From positions 372,001-436,000 of the forward strand of contig NZ_JABBKX010000002.1 of the NCBI RefSeq assembly GCF_012927745.1: a DNA stretch of 64,000 bases. Reading direction: 5' to 3'. Every line of letters begins with the position of its first letter. Position 1 is the stretch's first letter. Position numbers and translations under genes: made by a program. Under the pieces are notes generated by a model. The model was not told the DNA's origin, searched no databases, and worked only from the letters and a program-made list of their open reading frames with translations. Below, piece by piece: positions 41,642 to 52,918 of this stretch. The stretch comes from Neoroseomonas marina. Its GTDB lineage: Bacteria; Pseudomonadota; Alphaproteobacteria; Acetobacterales; Acetobacteraceae.

Positions 41642-42612
41642 GCCGGCCGCCGCCCCAGCGCGCGCAGGTCAGGCACCAGCAGCAGCAGCGCCGCGAGGAT
41701 CGCGAAGGCGCCGAGCGGCCAGGCGAAGAGCGGCGTGCGCGGCCGCCAGGACTGCGCCTGCGCCGGTGTCGGTTCCATCTGGTCGATGCGCCGGTAGATC
41801 CCGGCCAGCGCGGCCGGGTCGGTGGCGTGGAAATACGCGCCGCCGGTGGCCTGGGCGATCCCCTCCAGCGTCGGGATGTCGAGCGCGGCCTCGCCCGCCG
41901 CCGCCGGGTCGCCGAGCGAGACGGCGTAGATCCGCACGCCGAGCCGCGCCGCGATCTCCGCCGCGCGGCGGGGCGGCACGCGGCTGCCGGTATCGTTGCC
42001 GTCGGTCAGCAGGATCAGCAGCCGGCCCTGCACCTGCGCATGCTCGAAGGTCCGGGCGGCGAGGCCGATGGCGTCCCCGATCATGGTCTGCGGCCCGGCC
42101 ATGCGGGGGAAGGTCTCGTCCAGCAGCCCGGTCAGCACAGCGTGGTCGCGGGTGAAGGGCGCGAGCACGAAGGCCGCCGAGCCGAAGACGATCAGCCCCA
42201 GTCGGTCGTCCTTGCGGCGCGCGATGAAGGTCTTCAGCACCGCGCGGGCGGCGTCGACGCGGCTGATGCTGCTGCCGTCCGGCCCGGGCATGTCGGGCGT
42301 GTCCATCGACCCCGAGAGGTCGAGGGCCAGCAGCACGTCGCGCCCGCCGGTGTCGCGCGTCACGGGGGGTTCGATGCGGACCGGCGCGGCGGTGGCCGTC
42401 ACGAGCAGCAGCCAGGCGAGGCCGGCCAGCACCAGCCGAGGAGCCCCGGCGCGCGGCGCTTCCGGCGGCGGCGCGCCCGGTCCTGCCAGGCGCTCGAGGA
42501 ACGGCATGCGCAGCGCGACGCTCTGGTCGCGGTAGGCGGGCAGCAGGAACCACGCCAGCAGGGGCAGCGGCAGCAGCGCGAAAGCCCAGGGATGGTCAAA
42601 GGCGAGCGTCAT
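41638..42612 (-). CDS. BatA-like vWA protein
   Basis: A 324-residue membrane-anchored protein: helices at about 10–25 and 60–80 and again near the C-terminus (FAWPLGAFAILAALLLLVPD), with a vWA domain between. The metal site is intact: ALDLSGSMD (DxSxS), with the later Thr (FTRDH) and Asp (LTDGNDTGS). It acts in the inner membrane with the domain probably facing the periplasm. The gene overlaps DUF4381 by 17 nt and BatB/C by 4 nt. Confidence 0.92.
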   Translation of the reverse strand: MTLAFDHPWAFALLPLPLLAWFLLPAYRDQSVALRMPFLERLAGPGAPPPEAPRAGAPRLVLAGLAWLLLVTATAAPVRIEPPVTRDTGGRDVLLALDLSGSMDTPDMPGPDGSSISRVDAARAVLKTFIARRKDDRLGLIVFGSAAFVLAPFTRDHAVLTGLLDETFPRMAGPQTMIGDAIGLAARTFEHAQVQGRLLILLTDGNDTGSRVPPRRAAEIAARLGVRIYAVSLGDPAAAGEAALDIPTLEGIAQATGGAYFHATDPAALAGIYRRIDQMEPTPAQAQSWRPRTPLFAWPLGAFAILAALLLLVPDLRALGRRPA

Positions 42613-43036
42613 GGAACCGGACCCAACGCTCGGCATCGCGGCGCGCATCGGACGGCGCGGGGGCATAGGCGAGCCGCGCCAGCCGCTCCGCCGCCGCGGT
42701 GTCGAGGCGCGCGCGCGGCGCCGTGCGGCGCAGGAACGCGGCCCAGTCCGGGCCCGAGAGCGACGCGACCGCCGCCCTCGGCCAGGCCGCGAGGGCCGTG
42801 CGCTTGAGGATGGCGGCGATCTCGGCGCCCTTCGCATCGCGCAGTGCGGCCAGAGCCTCCCGCCGATAGGCGTCGGCCCGCCACCGCCGCCAGGCGCGCC
42901 ATCCCAGCCACAGCAGGAGCAGCGCCATGACCGCGAAGAGTGCGTACCAGGCAGGCGTGGACGGCCAGAAGGTCACGGGCGGCGGCAGGATCAGCCCGTG
43001 CATCGCCGCCCGCGACGGACCTGCGCCGGGGTTCAC
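42596..43036 (-). CDS. DUF4381 membrane protein
   Basis: A 146-residue protein with one membrane helix (WYALFAVMALLLLWLGWRAW, residues ~28–47) and a cytoplasmic helical domain. It matches DUF4381, which is found only next to MoxR/Bat genes. It overlaps DUF58 by 4 nt and BatA by 17 nt. No enzymatic motif. Confidence 0.86.
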   Translation of the reverse strand: MNPGAGPSRAAMHGLILPPPVTFWPSTPAWYALFAVMALLLLWLGWRAWRRWRADAYRREALAALRDAKGAEIAAILKRTALAAWPRAAVASLSGPDWAAFLRRTAPRARLDTAAAERLARLAYAPAPSDARRDAERWVRFHDARL

Positions 43037-43974
43037 CGGCGCACCTGCCGCGGTGACGCGGCGGCGCCGAGCATCCGGCGCAACTGCGGGGCGGCCGGCT
43101 CCTCGGTGCCGATCGGCAGCACGGGGATCTGCAGGCTGAGGCCGGAGTCCCGCAGCCAGGCGATGCGTTCGGCATGGCTGCGCGGCACCTTTTCGCCGAG
43201 ACCGTCGCGCGCCGGATCCAGCACGCCGACCCGTGCACCGTCCGTCGCGACGCCGCGCCAGGGCGCCGCCGGCAAGGCGCGCTCCAGCGGATCGGAGACG
43301 ACGATCCCCACCACGTCGTTGTGCCGTGCCATGCGGCCGAGGATCTCGCGGCTCGTCTCGTCGGCCGCCTGGGCGTCGCCGACGACCAGGACCAGCCAGT
43401 CATGCGTCACCATCGCCTCGGCGGCGCGGAGCGCGGCGTTCAACGCCCCGGGCAGCGCGGGGCGCGACGGCGCGGCGGCGAGCCGCTCCGCCCGCGCCGA
43501 CATCGCGCCGAGGATGCGCATGACCGCGGCGCGGCTGCGATGGGGGCGGTGTTCCTCGATGCCGTCGTCGCCGAACAGCACCGCGCCGACGCGGTCGCCG
43601 GACTGCAGGCTGCGCCAGGCCGCGAGTGCGGCGGATTGGGCGATGATCGCGGTCTTGGTCGCGTGCTTCGTGCCGAAGAAGGTCGCGGTGGTGAGGTTGA
43701 CCACCAGCAGCGCCGGGCGGTCGCGTTCCTCGGTGTAGACGCGGGTCTGGGTGCGGCCGGTGCGCGCGCTGGCGCGCCAGTCGATCAGGCGGATGTCGTC
43801 GCCCGGGCGGTAGCCGCGGATCTCCTCGAAGGACAGTCCGCGGCCCCGGATGCGCGAGGCGCGGCGGCCGGCGAGCAGGCTCGTCACCGGCTGGCCATGC
43901 AGGAAGGAGAAGCCGCGCGCCTCGTGCTGCAGGCCGATCAGGCTTTCCAGCGTCGGGACGATGCGCGGGTCCAT
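43033..43974 (-). CDS. DUF58 protein
   Basis: A 313-residue protein of the DUF58 family, with the signature EIRGYRPGDDIRLIDWRASA and RTQTRVYTEERDRPALLVVN at the middle. It has a vWA-like fold in its second half (LVVGDAQAADE). DUF58 proteins are invariable partners of MoxR ATPases. The gene starts 7 nt after moxR. Confidence 0.9.
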   Translation of the reverse strand: MDPRIVPTLESLIGLQHEARGFSFLHGQPVTSLLAGRRASRIRGRGLSFEEIRGYRPGDDIRLIDWRASARTGRTQTRVYTEERDRPALLVVNLTTATFFGTKHATKTAIIAQSAALAAWRSLQSGDRVGAVLFGDDGIEEHRPHRSRAAVMRILGAMSARAERLAAAPSRPALPGALNAALRAAEAMVTHDWLVLVVGDAQAADETSREILGRMARHNDVVGIVVSDPLERALPAAPWRGVATDGARVGVLDPARDGLGEKVPRSHAERIAWLRDSGLSLQIPVLPIGTEEPAAPQLRRMLGAAASPRQVRR

Positions 43975-43981
43975 GGCGCGG

Positions 43982-44967
43982 TCACGCCACGGCGACGACG
44001 GAGATCAGCCGCTCCACCGCCGCTTCGGCGGTCACGCGCGCGGCGGTCGCCTCGTAGCTGAGGATCAGGCGGTGGCGCAGCACGTCCGGCGCGATGGCGC
44101 GGACATTCTCCGGCGTCACGTGGTCCTGCCCGGCGAGCCAGGCGTGGGCGCGTGAGGCGCGGTCCAGCGCAATCGAGGCGCGCGGGCTGGCACCCACCTC
44201 GATCCAGCCCGCGAGTTCGCCGTCGAGAGCCGACGCATCGCGCGTGCCGCAGACGAGGGCGACGATGTAGTCCTCGATCGCCGGCGCGACGGTCAGGTGC
44301 GACATCGCGGCACGGGCATCGAACACCGCCTGCTGCGGGATGGGCGCCGGTGCCGCGGCGGCGGGGCCGTGCTTCGCCTGTTCCTCCCCGCGGACGAGGC
44401 GGAGGATGGCGCCTTCATCCGCGGCGGGCGGGTAGTCCACCGCAACCTTCATGAGGAAGCGGTCGAGCTGCGCCTCGGGCAGCGGGTAGGTGCCTTCCTG
44501 CTCGATCGGATTCTGCGTCGCCATCACCAGGAACAGCGGCGGCAGCGGATGGGTGGCGCCGCCCACCGTGACCTGGCGTTCCTCCATCGCTTCGAGAAGC
44601 GCCGACTGCACCTTGGCCGGTGCGCGGTTGATCTCGTCCACCAGGATGATGTTGCCGAAGACGGGGCCTGCCTCGAAGCGGAACTCGCCCGTCTTCTGTT
44701 CGTAGATGGTGCTGCCCACCACGTCGGCGGGCAGCAGGTCGGGGGTGAACTGGATGCGCCGGAACGTCGCATCCAGGTTCTTCGCGAGCGCCTTGACCGA
44801 GCGCGTCTTGGCCACGCCCGGCAGGCCCTCCACCAGCACATTGCCATCGGCCAGGAGCGCGATGAGCAGGCGCTCGATCACATTCTCCTGGCCGATGATG
44901 GCCTGCGCCATGCGCGCACGCAGGTCCGTGAAGGCCGTGCGCGCATCGGTCGGCACCGCGTCGGGCA

Positions 44968-44968
<1 letters not shown>
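43982..44968 (-). CDS. MoxR family AAA+ ATPase
   Basis: A 328-residue AAA+ protein. Walker A EGLPGVAKT is at residues 47–55, Walker B with sensor FGNIILVDEINRAPAKVQ near residues 103–120, ATQNPIEQEGTYPLPEAQLD is the family-specific segment, and the arginine finger R-rich region follows. MoxR ATPases act as chaperones that assemble or activate metalloprotein or protein complexes with vWA partners. The start shares one base with the sulfatase stop (TGATG), an unusually tight link. Confidence 0.94.
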
Positions 44969-46586
<1,618 letters not shown>

Positions 46587-46590
<4 letters not shown>

Positions 46591-47579
46591 GCCTGTCCTC
46601 CGATTTTGGCCGAGTCCCGTATGACGCAGCGGAAGCCGATGTGGCTCATCCCGCTGTCGATCATCTGTGCGTGGCGCGCGGCCGGCCGGTAGCGCCGGCA
46701 ATAGGACGGCGCACACAGGAACGAACCGCCCTTCACGACCTTGCGCGGGATCCGGATTGCCGGCTGGCCCGGATCGTAGGAGCCTTCGATCGAGGGCCCG
46801 CGCGGATTGACCGGCGCGCAGCAGGGCTTGTTCGGGTCGGCGGCGTGCTTCGCGCCCCACCAGTCGGTGGTCCATTCCCAGACATTGCCGCAGACTTCGT
46901 AGAGGCCGTACCCGTTGGGCGCGAAGGAGCGAACCGGGCAGGTGCGTTCGAAGCCATCGGCGGCGAAGTTCCGCCAGGGGAAGGGGCCCTGCCAGGTATT
47001 CGCGACATGTTCCCCGTTCGGCGCGAGTTCATCGCCCCAGGCGTATTCCGCCCCGTCGAGCCCGCCGCGTGCGGCACATTCCCACTCGGCTTCTGTCGGG
47101 AGGTCCTTGCCCGCCCAGCGCGCATAGGCTTCCGCATCCTCGTAGGCGACCTGAACCACCGGATGCTCCCCGCGGCCCGCAAGGTCGCTTCCCGGACCTT
47201 CGGGCGCTCGCCAGAAGGCGCCCGGCGTCCAATGCCACCAGTTCGACACGTCGCGCGTGTCCACGGGCCCTTGCGTCATGCGGAACACCAGCCCGCCCGG
47301 CGCGAGCATCGCCGGGTCGGCGCCAGGATACATGGCGGGATCGAGCGGCCGCTCCGCCACGGTAACGTAGCCGGTCGCCTCGACGAAGGCCGCGAAGGTA
47401 GCATTGGTGACGGCGGTCTCGTCGATCCAGAAGCCGGCGACGGTTGCCGCGTGCTGCGGCCGTTCCTCCGGATAATGATGATCGGAACCCATGAGGAAGG
47501 TGCCGCCGGGCACATGCGTCATCCCGTGATGGCGCGCCGTGGCGGCGTGTGCATGACGCTGTCGCGGTACGGGCGACAT
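46587..47579 (-). CDS. Formylglycine-generating enzyme
   Basis: A 330-residue SUMF1-type protein that oxidises the active-site Cys of sulfatases to formylglycine. MTHVPGGTFLMGSDHHYPEE and PVVQVAYEDAEAYARWAGKD match the family. The catalytic pair is present (C289 and C294 in FLCAPSYCRRYRP), as is HIGFRCV. GGGAGTGAAGG precedes the ATG at 47579. No signal peptide, so it modifies the sulfatase in the cytoplasm before Tat export. It overlaps the sulfatase start by 4 nt and opens the eight-gene operon. Confidence 0.92.
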
Positions 47580-47794
47580 CCTTCACTCCCCGTCGATGTG
47601 CGCCCTGGCGCCGAGTGCCAGCATGGCCGCGTCGTCGCCACAGGCCAGTATGAAAGCCGAACTTTCGCATCCTGGTCCATGTTGAACCATCGGATGCCCT
47701 GAACCTCGGGCCCGCGCGATCTCCGGACCGGCACACGGCCTCGGGAGCGAGATGCATCCCTTCCGGCGGCGGGGCGCACGCAGCATGCGGGGTC
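47580..47794. promoter_or_regulatory. Upstream region of the FGE–sulfatase–MoxR–Bat operon
   Basis: A 215-bp gap that must hold the operon promoter. The tract AAAGCCGAACTTTCGCATCC (47652–47671) is the only less GC-rich part. I cannot place the core boxes. Small open frames here lack ribosome binding sites. Confidence 0.3.
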
Positions 47795-48305
47795 TCACTC
47801 TTCCTCGGAGACCGTCACGGCACCTCGTCGCACGGCGGACTTGAGCTGATCATGGTCGCGTTCCGCCTGGTCGGCATAGGCCAGGCCAAAGCGACCGATG
47901 GCCTCGTCGAACCGATCGCTCGCACCGAGGTCGCCGGCGATCTCCGCCACCTCCGAACTCTTTGGCGTGCGCGCGTGCGAGGGACCAGCCGCAAAGCTCG
48001 GCGTGGATCAGCAGCGTGTCCGTGTCGAAGCTCTCGACCAGAGGTTTGATCTTCGCGTCACGCAACCGGCGGCCGTAGAAGTGTCGCCCCTCGAGGCCCG
48101 TCGTCCAGCCGAGGAAGATGTCGGAGACGGGCTGCATCAGGCGCTGTCCCACGACGACGCGCTGGCCGTGATGCGGGTGCGTGCTGGCGCCCGCGAAGGG
48201 CTCCAGGACGGACGCAACCGCCTCCTTGAACTGCAGGACGAGCGGCGCAGTGTCGGCCGACGCTGCCGCGTCCGCGCCGCGGACCCTGGCTGGCTTCTTG
48301 CCCAT
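47795..48305 (-). pseudogene. DUF2252 C-terminal remnant, frameshifted
   Basis: From an ATG at 48305 the frame reads …LQFKEAVASVLEPFAGAS, GQRVVVGQRLMQPVSDIFLG and HAELCGWSLARAHAK, which is the C-terminal part of DUF2252. Near 47955–47965 the family similarity moves to another frame (EVAEIAGDLGASDRFDEAIG, RFGLAYADQAERDHDQLK) and ends at a stop at 47795. The first ~250 residues of the normal DUF2252 protein are missing. Both defects indicate a decayed gene. DUF2252 function is unknown. Confidence 0.8.
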
Positions 48306-48382
48306 GGGAGAGACCTCCGCACCGTGGACGGGCCGAGAAGGCGAAAGGACGGGACGCGCCGGTTCCCCGCGGCCGGGCGGCA

Positions 48383-49567
48383 TCATGGCGGGGGGATCCT
48401 GGCCGAACGCCGCAGCAATCGGCCGGCAAGCATGGGATAGATCAGGATGGTCAGGATCCCGCCGCCGACCAGGGCCGTGCCCTGCCAGGCCGGCATGGCG
48501 CCCTGCCGCACCGCCAGGCTGGCAATGGCGACGACCAGCGGCAGCTGCGTACCGAGATGCAGCGCGAGTGCGGCACGCTGCCCGCGGTCGAGGTCGCCGC
48601 GATAGAGCAGCATCGCGGGAACCCCTCGCGCCGCGAGCATGATGGCCGCGAACAGCGGCATCAGTGCGATCGCGAGCGGCTCCGCCAGTATCGCGCCGAC
48701 CTCAAGGCGTGCGCCCGAGGCGATGAAGAAGCAAGGGACCAGCAGCCCGTAGCCGACCCCGTCAAGGCGCGCCATCAGCGACTCATGGAGATCATGCGGC
48801 ATCGCGGCGCGACCGATCGCGCCGGCGACAAAGGCCCCGAGGACGAGATCGACGCCGGCGGTCTCGCTCAGCACCACGAGCACGACGGTCAGCAGCAGCG
48901 CGAGGCGCAGCGGCAACTGGCCTGCGCCGCCCATGGTGCGCGCCATCAACGCCGCGAAGCGGCCTTCGCTGAAGCGCGCCGCGCCGATCACCGCGGCGAG
49001 GGAAGCCAACGCACCCAGCAGCAGGATGGCCGACTGCGAGGCGATACTGGCGGCGCCGGCCAGAAGGAGAGAGAGCCCGATGATCGGCGCGGCCTCCCCC
49101 ACGGCGCCCGCGGCGAGCACCAATGGGCCATAGGGCGGACCGAGCTGGCCGGCGTCCCGCAGGATCGGCATCAGCGCACCGATCGCGGTCGTCGTGACGG
49201 CCAGTGCGACGAAGCCAGGGCCCTCGATGATGCCGAAGCCGTGCAAGGCGAAGGCGACGGCCCCCCCGATGACGGCCGAGGCGACCCAGCCGCCGACGGC
49301 GAGACGCATCGGCCTGCCGCGCAGGACCGCGGGGTCGACCTCGAAGCCCGCCATGAAGAACAGGAGAGCCAGGCCAAGATCCGCCAGCAGCGAGACGATC
49401 GGGCCGACCTGGAGCAACCCCAGGCCAGGGGGACCCAGAAGCGAACCGAGCAGGATCTCGAGGACCACGCCCGGCACCGCGAGGCGCGGCAGCAGGGCGG
49501 GGACGGCCGCAGCAACGGCGATCGCAACGAAGAATGCGATCAGACCGAGATGGTCAGCATCATGCAC
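48383..49567 (-). CDS. CPA2 family cation:proton antiporter
   Basis: A 394-residue inner-membrane protein with about 12 hydrophobic helices (MHDADHLGLIAFFVAIAVAA). The conserved CPA2 segments are visible: LGLALLFFMAGFEVDP (helix near residue 67) and LGAFVAGAIGR near the middle. It exchanges Na+ or K+ for H+. No Kef-type soluble nucleotide-binding domain is attached. It is divergent from the DUF4239-like gene at 49794. Confidence 0.9.
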   Translation of the reverse strand: MHDADHLGLIAFFVAIAVAAAVPALLPRLAVPGVVLEILLGSLLGPPGLGLLQVGPIVSLLADLGLALLFFMAGFEVDPAVLRGRPMRLAVGGWVASAVIGGAVAFALHGFGIIEGPGFVALAVTTTAIGALMPILRDAGQLGPPYGPLVLAAGAVGEAAPIIGLSLLLAGAASIASQSAILLLGALASLAAVIGAARFSEGRFAALMARTMGGAGQLPLRLALLLTVVLVVLSETAGVDLVLGAFVAGAIGRAAMPHDLHESLMARLDGVGYGLLVPCFFIASGARLEVGAILAEPLAIALMPLFAAIMLAARGVPAMLLYRGDLDRGQRAALALHLGTQLPLVVAIASLAVRQGAMPAWQGTALVGGGILTILIYPMLAGRLLRRSARIPPP

Positions 49568-49793
49568 GCCGTCGGTTCCTCGCCCAATGGGGGCGCGACG
49601 CGATCAAGACGCCGCTCGCGACCGCCCGCGCCCTCATAGGTGGAAGGGCAGGTTATTCCGATCCAGAACTCTTTCGCCAGGAGCAAACCCAGCGCGTCCG
49701 CAAGGCGTGCCGATCCGGCGCCGGGGCCCGGATCGTTGCCGCCCCGCCGCATCTCCGGCACGGTTCCGGGGGCCGACGAACAGCGAGGGTCCC
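49568..49793. promoter_or_regulatory. Divergent region, antiporter / DUF4239-like gene
   Basis: A 226-bp gap with no recognisable gene. It must hold two promoters. GCGAGGG lies upstream of the GTG at 49794. Confidence 0.25.
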
Positions 49794-50612
49794 GTGCTTA
49801 CCACCGTCTCGATCGCCGTTGCGAGCCTCGGAAGCCTGGCCTTCGGCGCGGCGCTGTTCGTCGTCCTGATCGCCGCCTTCGAAGGCGGCAGGCGCACCGG
49901 CCTGCGGCGCGCATCCGAGGAAGCCGCCCGGGAGGGCGGTGGCGTCATCATCGGCAGCATGCTGGGCTTGCTGGGATTCGTCCTGGCCTTGACCTTGTCG
50001 TACGCCAGCGCGCGCTTCGAGGAACGCCGCCAGGGGACCCTGGCCGAAGCCAACGCGATAGGCACCGCCTGGCTGCGCGCCATGGCTGTCGGTCACCCGA
50101 AGGGCCCGGAGATCGCCGCGCAGATTCGCGAGTATGCGGATCTGCGGCTGGCCTTCGTCCAGGCGGAGGCGCGTTCGCCGGAACTCGCGGAGATCAATCG
50201 GCGCACGGCGACGTTGCAGACGGGGATCTGGCGGAACCTGACGGTCATCACGCAGGAACGGACCGACGCCGTGGCCGGCTATCTGATGGCGTCGCTGAAC
50301 GAAGCGTTCGACCGCGCCACCGCGTCGCGCTTCGGCTTCGCGCTGGGGGTACCGCCGCAAATCCTGTTGCTGATCACCAGCATGCCGACCATCGCCCTTG
50401 CGGCGCTCGGCTTCCACCTCGGGCTACGACGGGATACGGAGCGATTGCTGCCGGCCGTCCTGAGCCTGATGCTCACCGCCGTCGTGACGCTGGTGCTGGA
50501 CCTGGGTGCGCCACGGTTCGGCGACCTCCGTCCGAGCGCGCGCGCCTATGAGTGGACGATCGGCGGCTTCGCACCCGGTCCCGGCGGCCCGCCCACGCAG
50601 GCCCCGCGCTAG
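49794..50612 (+). CDS. DUF4239-like membrane protein
   Basis: A 272-residue protein that starts with GTG, with GAGGGT just upstream. Four hydrophobic helices are at about 5–25, 52–72, 185–205 and 215–235 (SLGSLAFGAALFVVLIAAFE; VIIGSMLGLLGFVLALTLSY; ILLLITSMPTIALAALGFHL; LLPAVLSLMLTAVVTLVLD). This pattern, with a long cytoplasmic helical loop, resembles DUF4239/bestrophin-like proteins. Role unknown, perhaps an ion channel. Confidence 0.75.
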   Translation: MLTTVSIAVASLGSLAFGAALFVVLIAAFEGGRRTGLRRASEEAAREGGGVIIGSMLGLLGFVLALTLSYASARFEERRQGTLAEANAIGTAWLRAMAVGHPKGPEIAAQIREYADLRLAFVQAEARSPELAEINRRTATLQTGIWRNLTVITQERTDAVAGYLMASLNEAFDRATASRFGFALGVPPQILLLITSMPTIALAALGFHLGLRRDTERLLPAVLSLMLTAVVTLVLDLGAPRFGDLRPSARAYEWTIGGFAPGPGGPPTQAPR

Positions 50613-50633
50613 AACCCGGCGGGCGACGGTCGA

Positions 50634-51029
50634 TCACTCGGCCACGCGTGGCCAATCCTGATCGGGATCGAAGGCTTCGATGGCGGCCGCCTCGCGCTCG
50701 GTCCCGGGGCCGAGGTCCTGCTCCCACACCATGCCGTCATGGCTGATCATGAACGTCTTGATGCCGGTGGACCCGCAGCGGGCGGGCGAGGCGATGATGG
50801 CGAAGCCCCCGGTCATGTGGCCGTTGACGACATAGTCCATCGCCCCGCCGGGCGCCGCAGGCCCCTGGCGCTCGCCCTCGGGTCCGCGGAAGTCCGTGCG
50901 GCAATCCCCAAGGACTTGGCACCGATGCCCCGCACGGGCCAACGACATGCCGACACGGCCCGCGAGGGGATCTCGTCCCACCCGTCGCGGCGCGCACGAG
51001 GTCACGGTCACGGCGGATCGGGTGCTCAT
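50634..51029 (-). pseudogene. DUF2950 C-terminal fragment
   Basis: The 131-residue frame ends in the typical C-terminus of DUF2950: QGPAAPGGAMDYVVNGHMTG, GFAIIASPARCGSTGIKTFM, VWEQDLGP and FDPDQDWPRV. The normal protein is about 300 residues; the first part here (MSTRSAVTVTSCAPRRVGRD) has no similarity. It overlaps the beta-barrel gene by 4 nt (ATGA), so a shortened protein may still be made. I call it a fragment and leave open whether it works. Confidence 0.65.
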
Positions 51030-51814
51030 CGCGGGAACACGAACACCAGGTTGAGGCGGATGCCCCAATCCGGCCCGCCATCCGGCTTCTCCGCGTAGTA
51101 GCGGACGCCGGCGCCGACCTGCACGCGCTGCTCGCCGATGGTGACGAGCTGGTTGACGCCCGCATTGATCGGAACCGTCCATTGCTGGCGCGACCAATCG
51201 TAGGTGGTCTCGGTATTGAGGAAGAAGGTCGTCTGCGACGGCGTCACGTAGTTGATGAAGGGCTGGAGGAAGCTCGAATTGGCGGACTGCGTGCCATCCG
51301 GCGCGCCGCCGAGACCCCAGATGTGATTGACCAGGGCGCCGTAGATCCATGGGCCGCTTTGCCGCAGCACGACGCCGGTCGGCCCCGCGCCCCACTGCCG
51401 CTGGCCGAGCCCGTCCGTCCCCGTCGGATAGAGGAAGGCCGGCCCGACGCCCCAGGTGATCCCGTTCACCGGCCGGGCGGGCGAGAAGAAGAAGCTCTGC
51501 GTGATGTCGCCGAGTCCGGCGCGGTGGTCGGGGTAGACACGCTCATTGTACAGCACCGGCAGGATCGTGCGGACGATCAGGTTCCAGTCCGAGGTGAGCG
51601 TGACCGGCACGACCGGCTGGATGTTGAGCGTGTAGCGGAAGGCGTCGCCGGTGCCGCCGCCGAAATCGAGGTTGTTCTGGAACGGCACGCTGACCAGGGC
51701 GGCGACCGGGTTGGCGAGCTGGGCGGCGAGATCGGCATCGTTCGGTTGCGCCAGCGCCGGTGCTGCGAGAAGCGTTGCACAGCATGCGATGCGGAACGGC
51801 GTCACCCTCGGCAT
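51026..51814 (-). CDS. Outer-membrane beta-barrel-like protein ('neuromedin U' family label)
   Basis: A 262-residue exported protein with signal (FRIACCATLLAAPALAQ) and alternating beta strands typical of a small barrel: LVSVPFQNNLDFGGGTGDAF, RYTLNIQPVVPVTLTSDWNL, PVLYN, FFFSPARPVNGITWGVGPAF, and a C-terminal LNLVFVFPR with a terminal positive residue. Databases often label it 'neuromedin U' or 'transporter' without evidence. It may pass hydrophobic compounds across the outer membrane. It starts 11 nt after the HAD gene. Confidence 0.8.
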   Translation of the reverse strand: MPRVTPFRIACCATLLAAPALAQPNDADLAAQLANPVAALVSVPFQNNLDFGGGTGDAFRYTLNIQPVVPVTLTSDWNLIVRTILPVLYNERVYPDHRAGLGDITQSFFFSPARPVNGITWGVGPAFLYPTGTDGLGQRQWGAGPTGVVLRQSGPWIYGALVNHIWGLGGAPDGTQSANSSFLQPFINYVTPSQTTFFLNTETTYDWSRQQWTVPINAGVNQLVTIGEQRVQVGAGVRYYAEKPDGGPDWGIRLNLVFVFPR

Positions 51815-51825
51815 CGACGGGTTCC

Positions 51826-52827
51826 TCAGCCAGGGAAGATGCGCGACCAGTCGTCGCGCATGGAGACGAGCTGCCAGCCGCGATCCGGCGCCTCGTCCAT
51901 GGCGCGGGAAAGACGGCCGACATGGCTGTCGCGGTCATAGGCGTATTCGCGTTCAGCATCGTCATGGTGGACGATCATCCCGAAGCGCGGGCCGGGCCCC
52001 TCGGTGACGAAGCGCAGCATCTCATAGTCGCCGTCGGAATTGCCGAAGGCCGCGATCGGCCGCCGCCCGATGTGCCGCGAGATGCCGACCGGCTTGCCCG
52101 CGCCGTCGTCCACGAAGTCGATCTGCGGCTCGCGCGTCAGGGTGACGCGCCCGTCCTGGTCCCCGGTGCGCAGGGCGAATGTCGTGCCGATCACCTGGTG
52201 GGGCGGGACGCCGTAGACTGGTTCGGCGAAGGCCCGGATGAAGTCGACGCCGCCGCCCGAGACGATGAAGGTCGTGAAGCCGTTGGCGCGCAGGAAGGCC
52301 AGAAGCTCGAGCATCGGCTGGTAGACGAGCGCCGTGTAGGGGCGCCCCCAGCGCCGGTCGCGCGCGCCGGCGAGCCATTCGGCGACCACGCCCTGGAACG
52401 CTTCGGGCGAAAGGCCGGACTGCGCCGCGCCGGCGAGGCGCAGCAGCCCCGCGGTGCCGCCGGCGGTCGCGGCCCGCAGGTCGCCATCGATCGCGGCGCG
52501 GAAGACAGGATCGTCGCGCCAGGCGGGGTTCCGTGGCGCCAGCGCGCGGACGCGGTCGAGGATGAAGATGAACTGGACGTAGAGCGGCTGCTCGACCCAA
52601 AGCGTGCCGTCATTGTCGAAGGCGGCGATGCGTTCGGCCGGCGGGACGAAGCCGGGCCCGCCGTCGCGCGTCACCTCGGCGACGAAACGCAGGATGGCGT
52701 CGCGACGCGCGCCCGGACGCCAGGAGGGCAGAGGGTCACCGCCGCCTTGCGCCAAGGTGCGTCCGGCGAAGGCGGCGGCACCGATGACGCCAAGGGTCAG
52801 GCGCCGGGAAACGGGATGTCCGGTCAT
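51826..52827 (-). CDS. Exported HAD-superfamily hydrolase
   Basis: A 333-residue protein from the ATG at 52827. The N-terminus (SRRLTLGVIGAAAFAGRTLA) is a twin-arginine-like signal. HAD motif I is AAFDNDGTLW (D at about 70), motif II near FIVSGGGVDFIRAF and motif IV near FGNSDGDYEML. It resembles phosphoserine phosphatase-type enzymes that act in the periplasm. It lies between the second sulfatase and the barrel, all three on the minus strand. Confidence 0.87.
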   Translation of the reverse strand: MTGHPVSRRLTLGVIGAAAFAGRTLAQGGGDPLPSWRPGARRDAILRFVAEVTRDGGPGFVPPAERIAAFDNDGTLWVEQPLYVQFIFILDRVRALAPRNPAWRDDPVFRAAIDGDLRAATAGGTAGLLRLAGAAQSGLSPEAFQGVVAEWLAGARDRRWGRPYTALVYQPMLELLAFLRANGFTTFIVSGGGVDFIRAFAEPVYGVPPHQVIGTTFALRTGDQDGRVTLTREPQIDFVDDGAGKPVGISRHIGRRPIAAFGNSDGDYEMLRFVTEGPGPRFGMIVHHDDAEREYAYDRDSHVGRLSRAMDEAPDRGWQLVSMRDDWSRIFPG

Positions 52828-52918
52828 GCCACCTTGCCCTATCGCGCGGGCCCCGACGGTGCACCCGGCGACATCGCCGGGCGCCTCCGTGGCGGTATCC
52901 GAACCCGGCCCCATTCGC

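Noticed and set aside
47583-47798. Leader frame ending just before the FGE gene
   Set aside because: It lacks a ribosome binding site and any pattern; close spacing alone is not enough.
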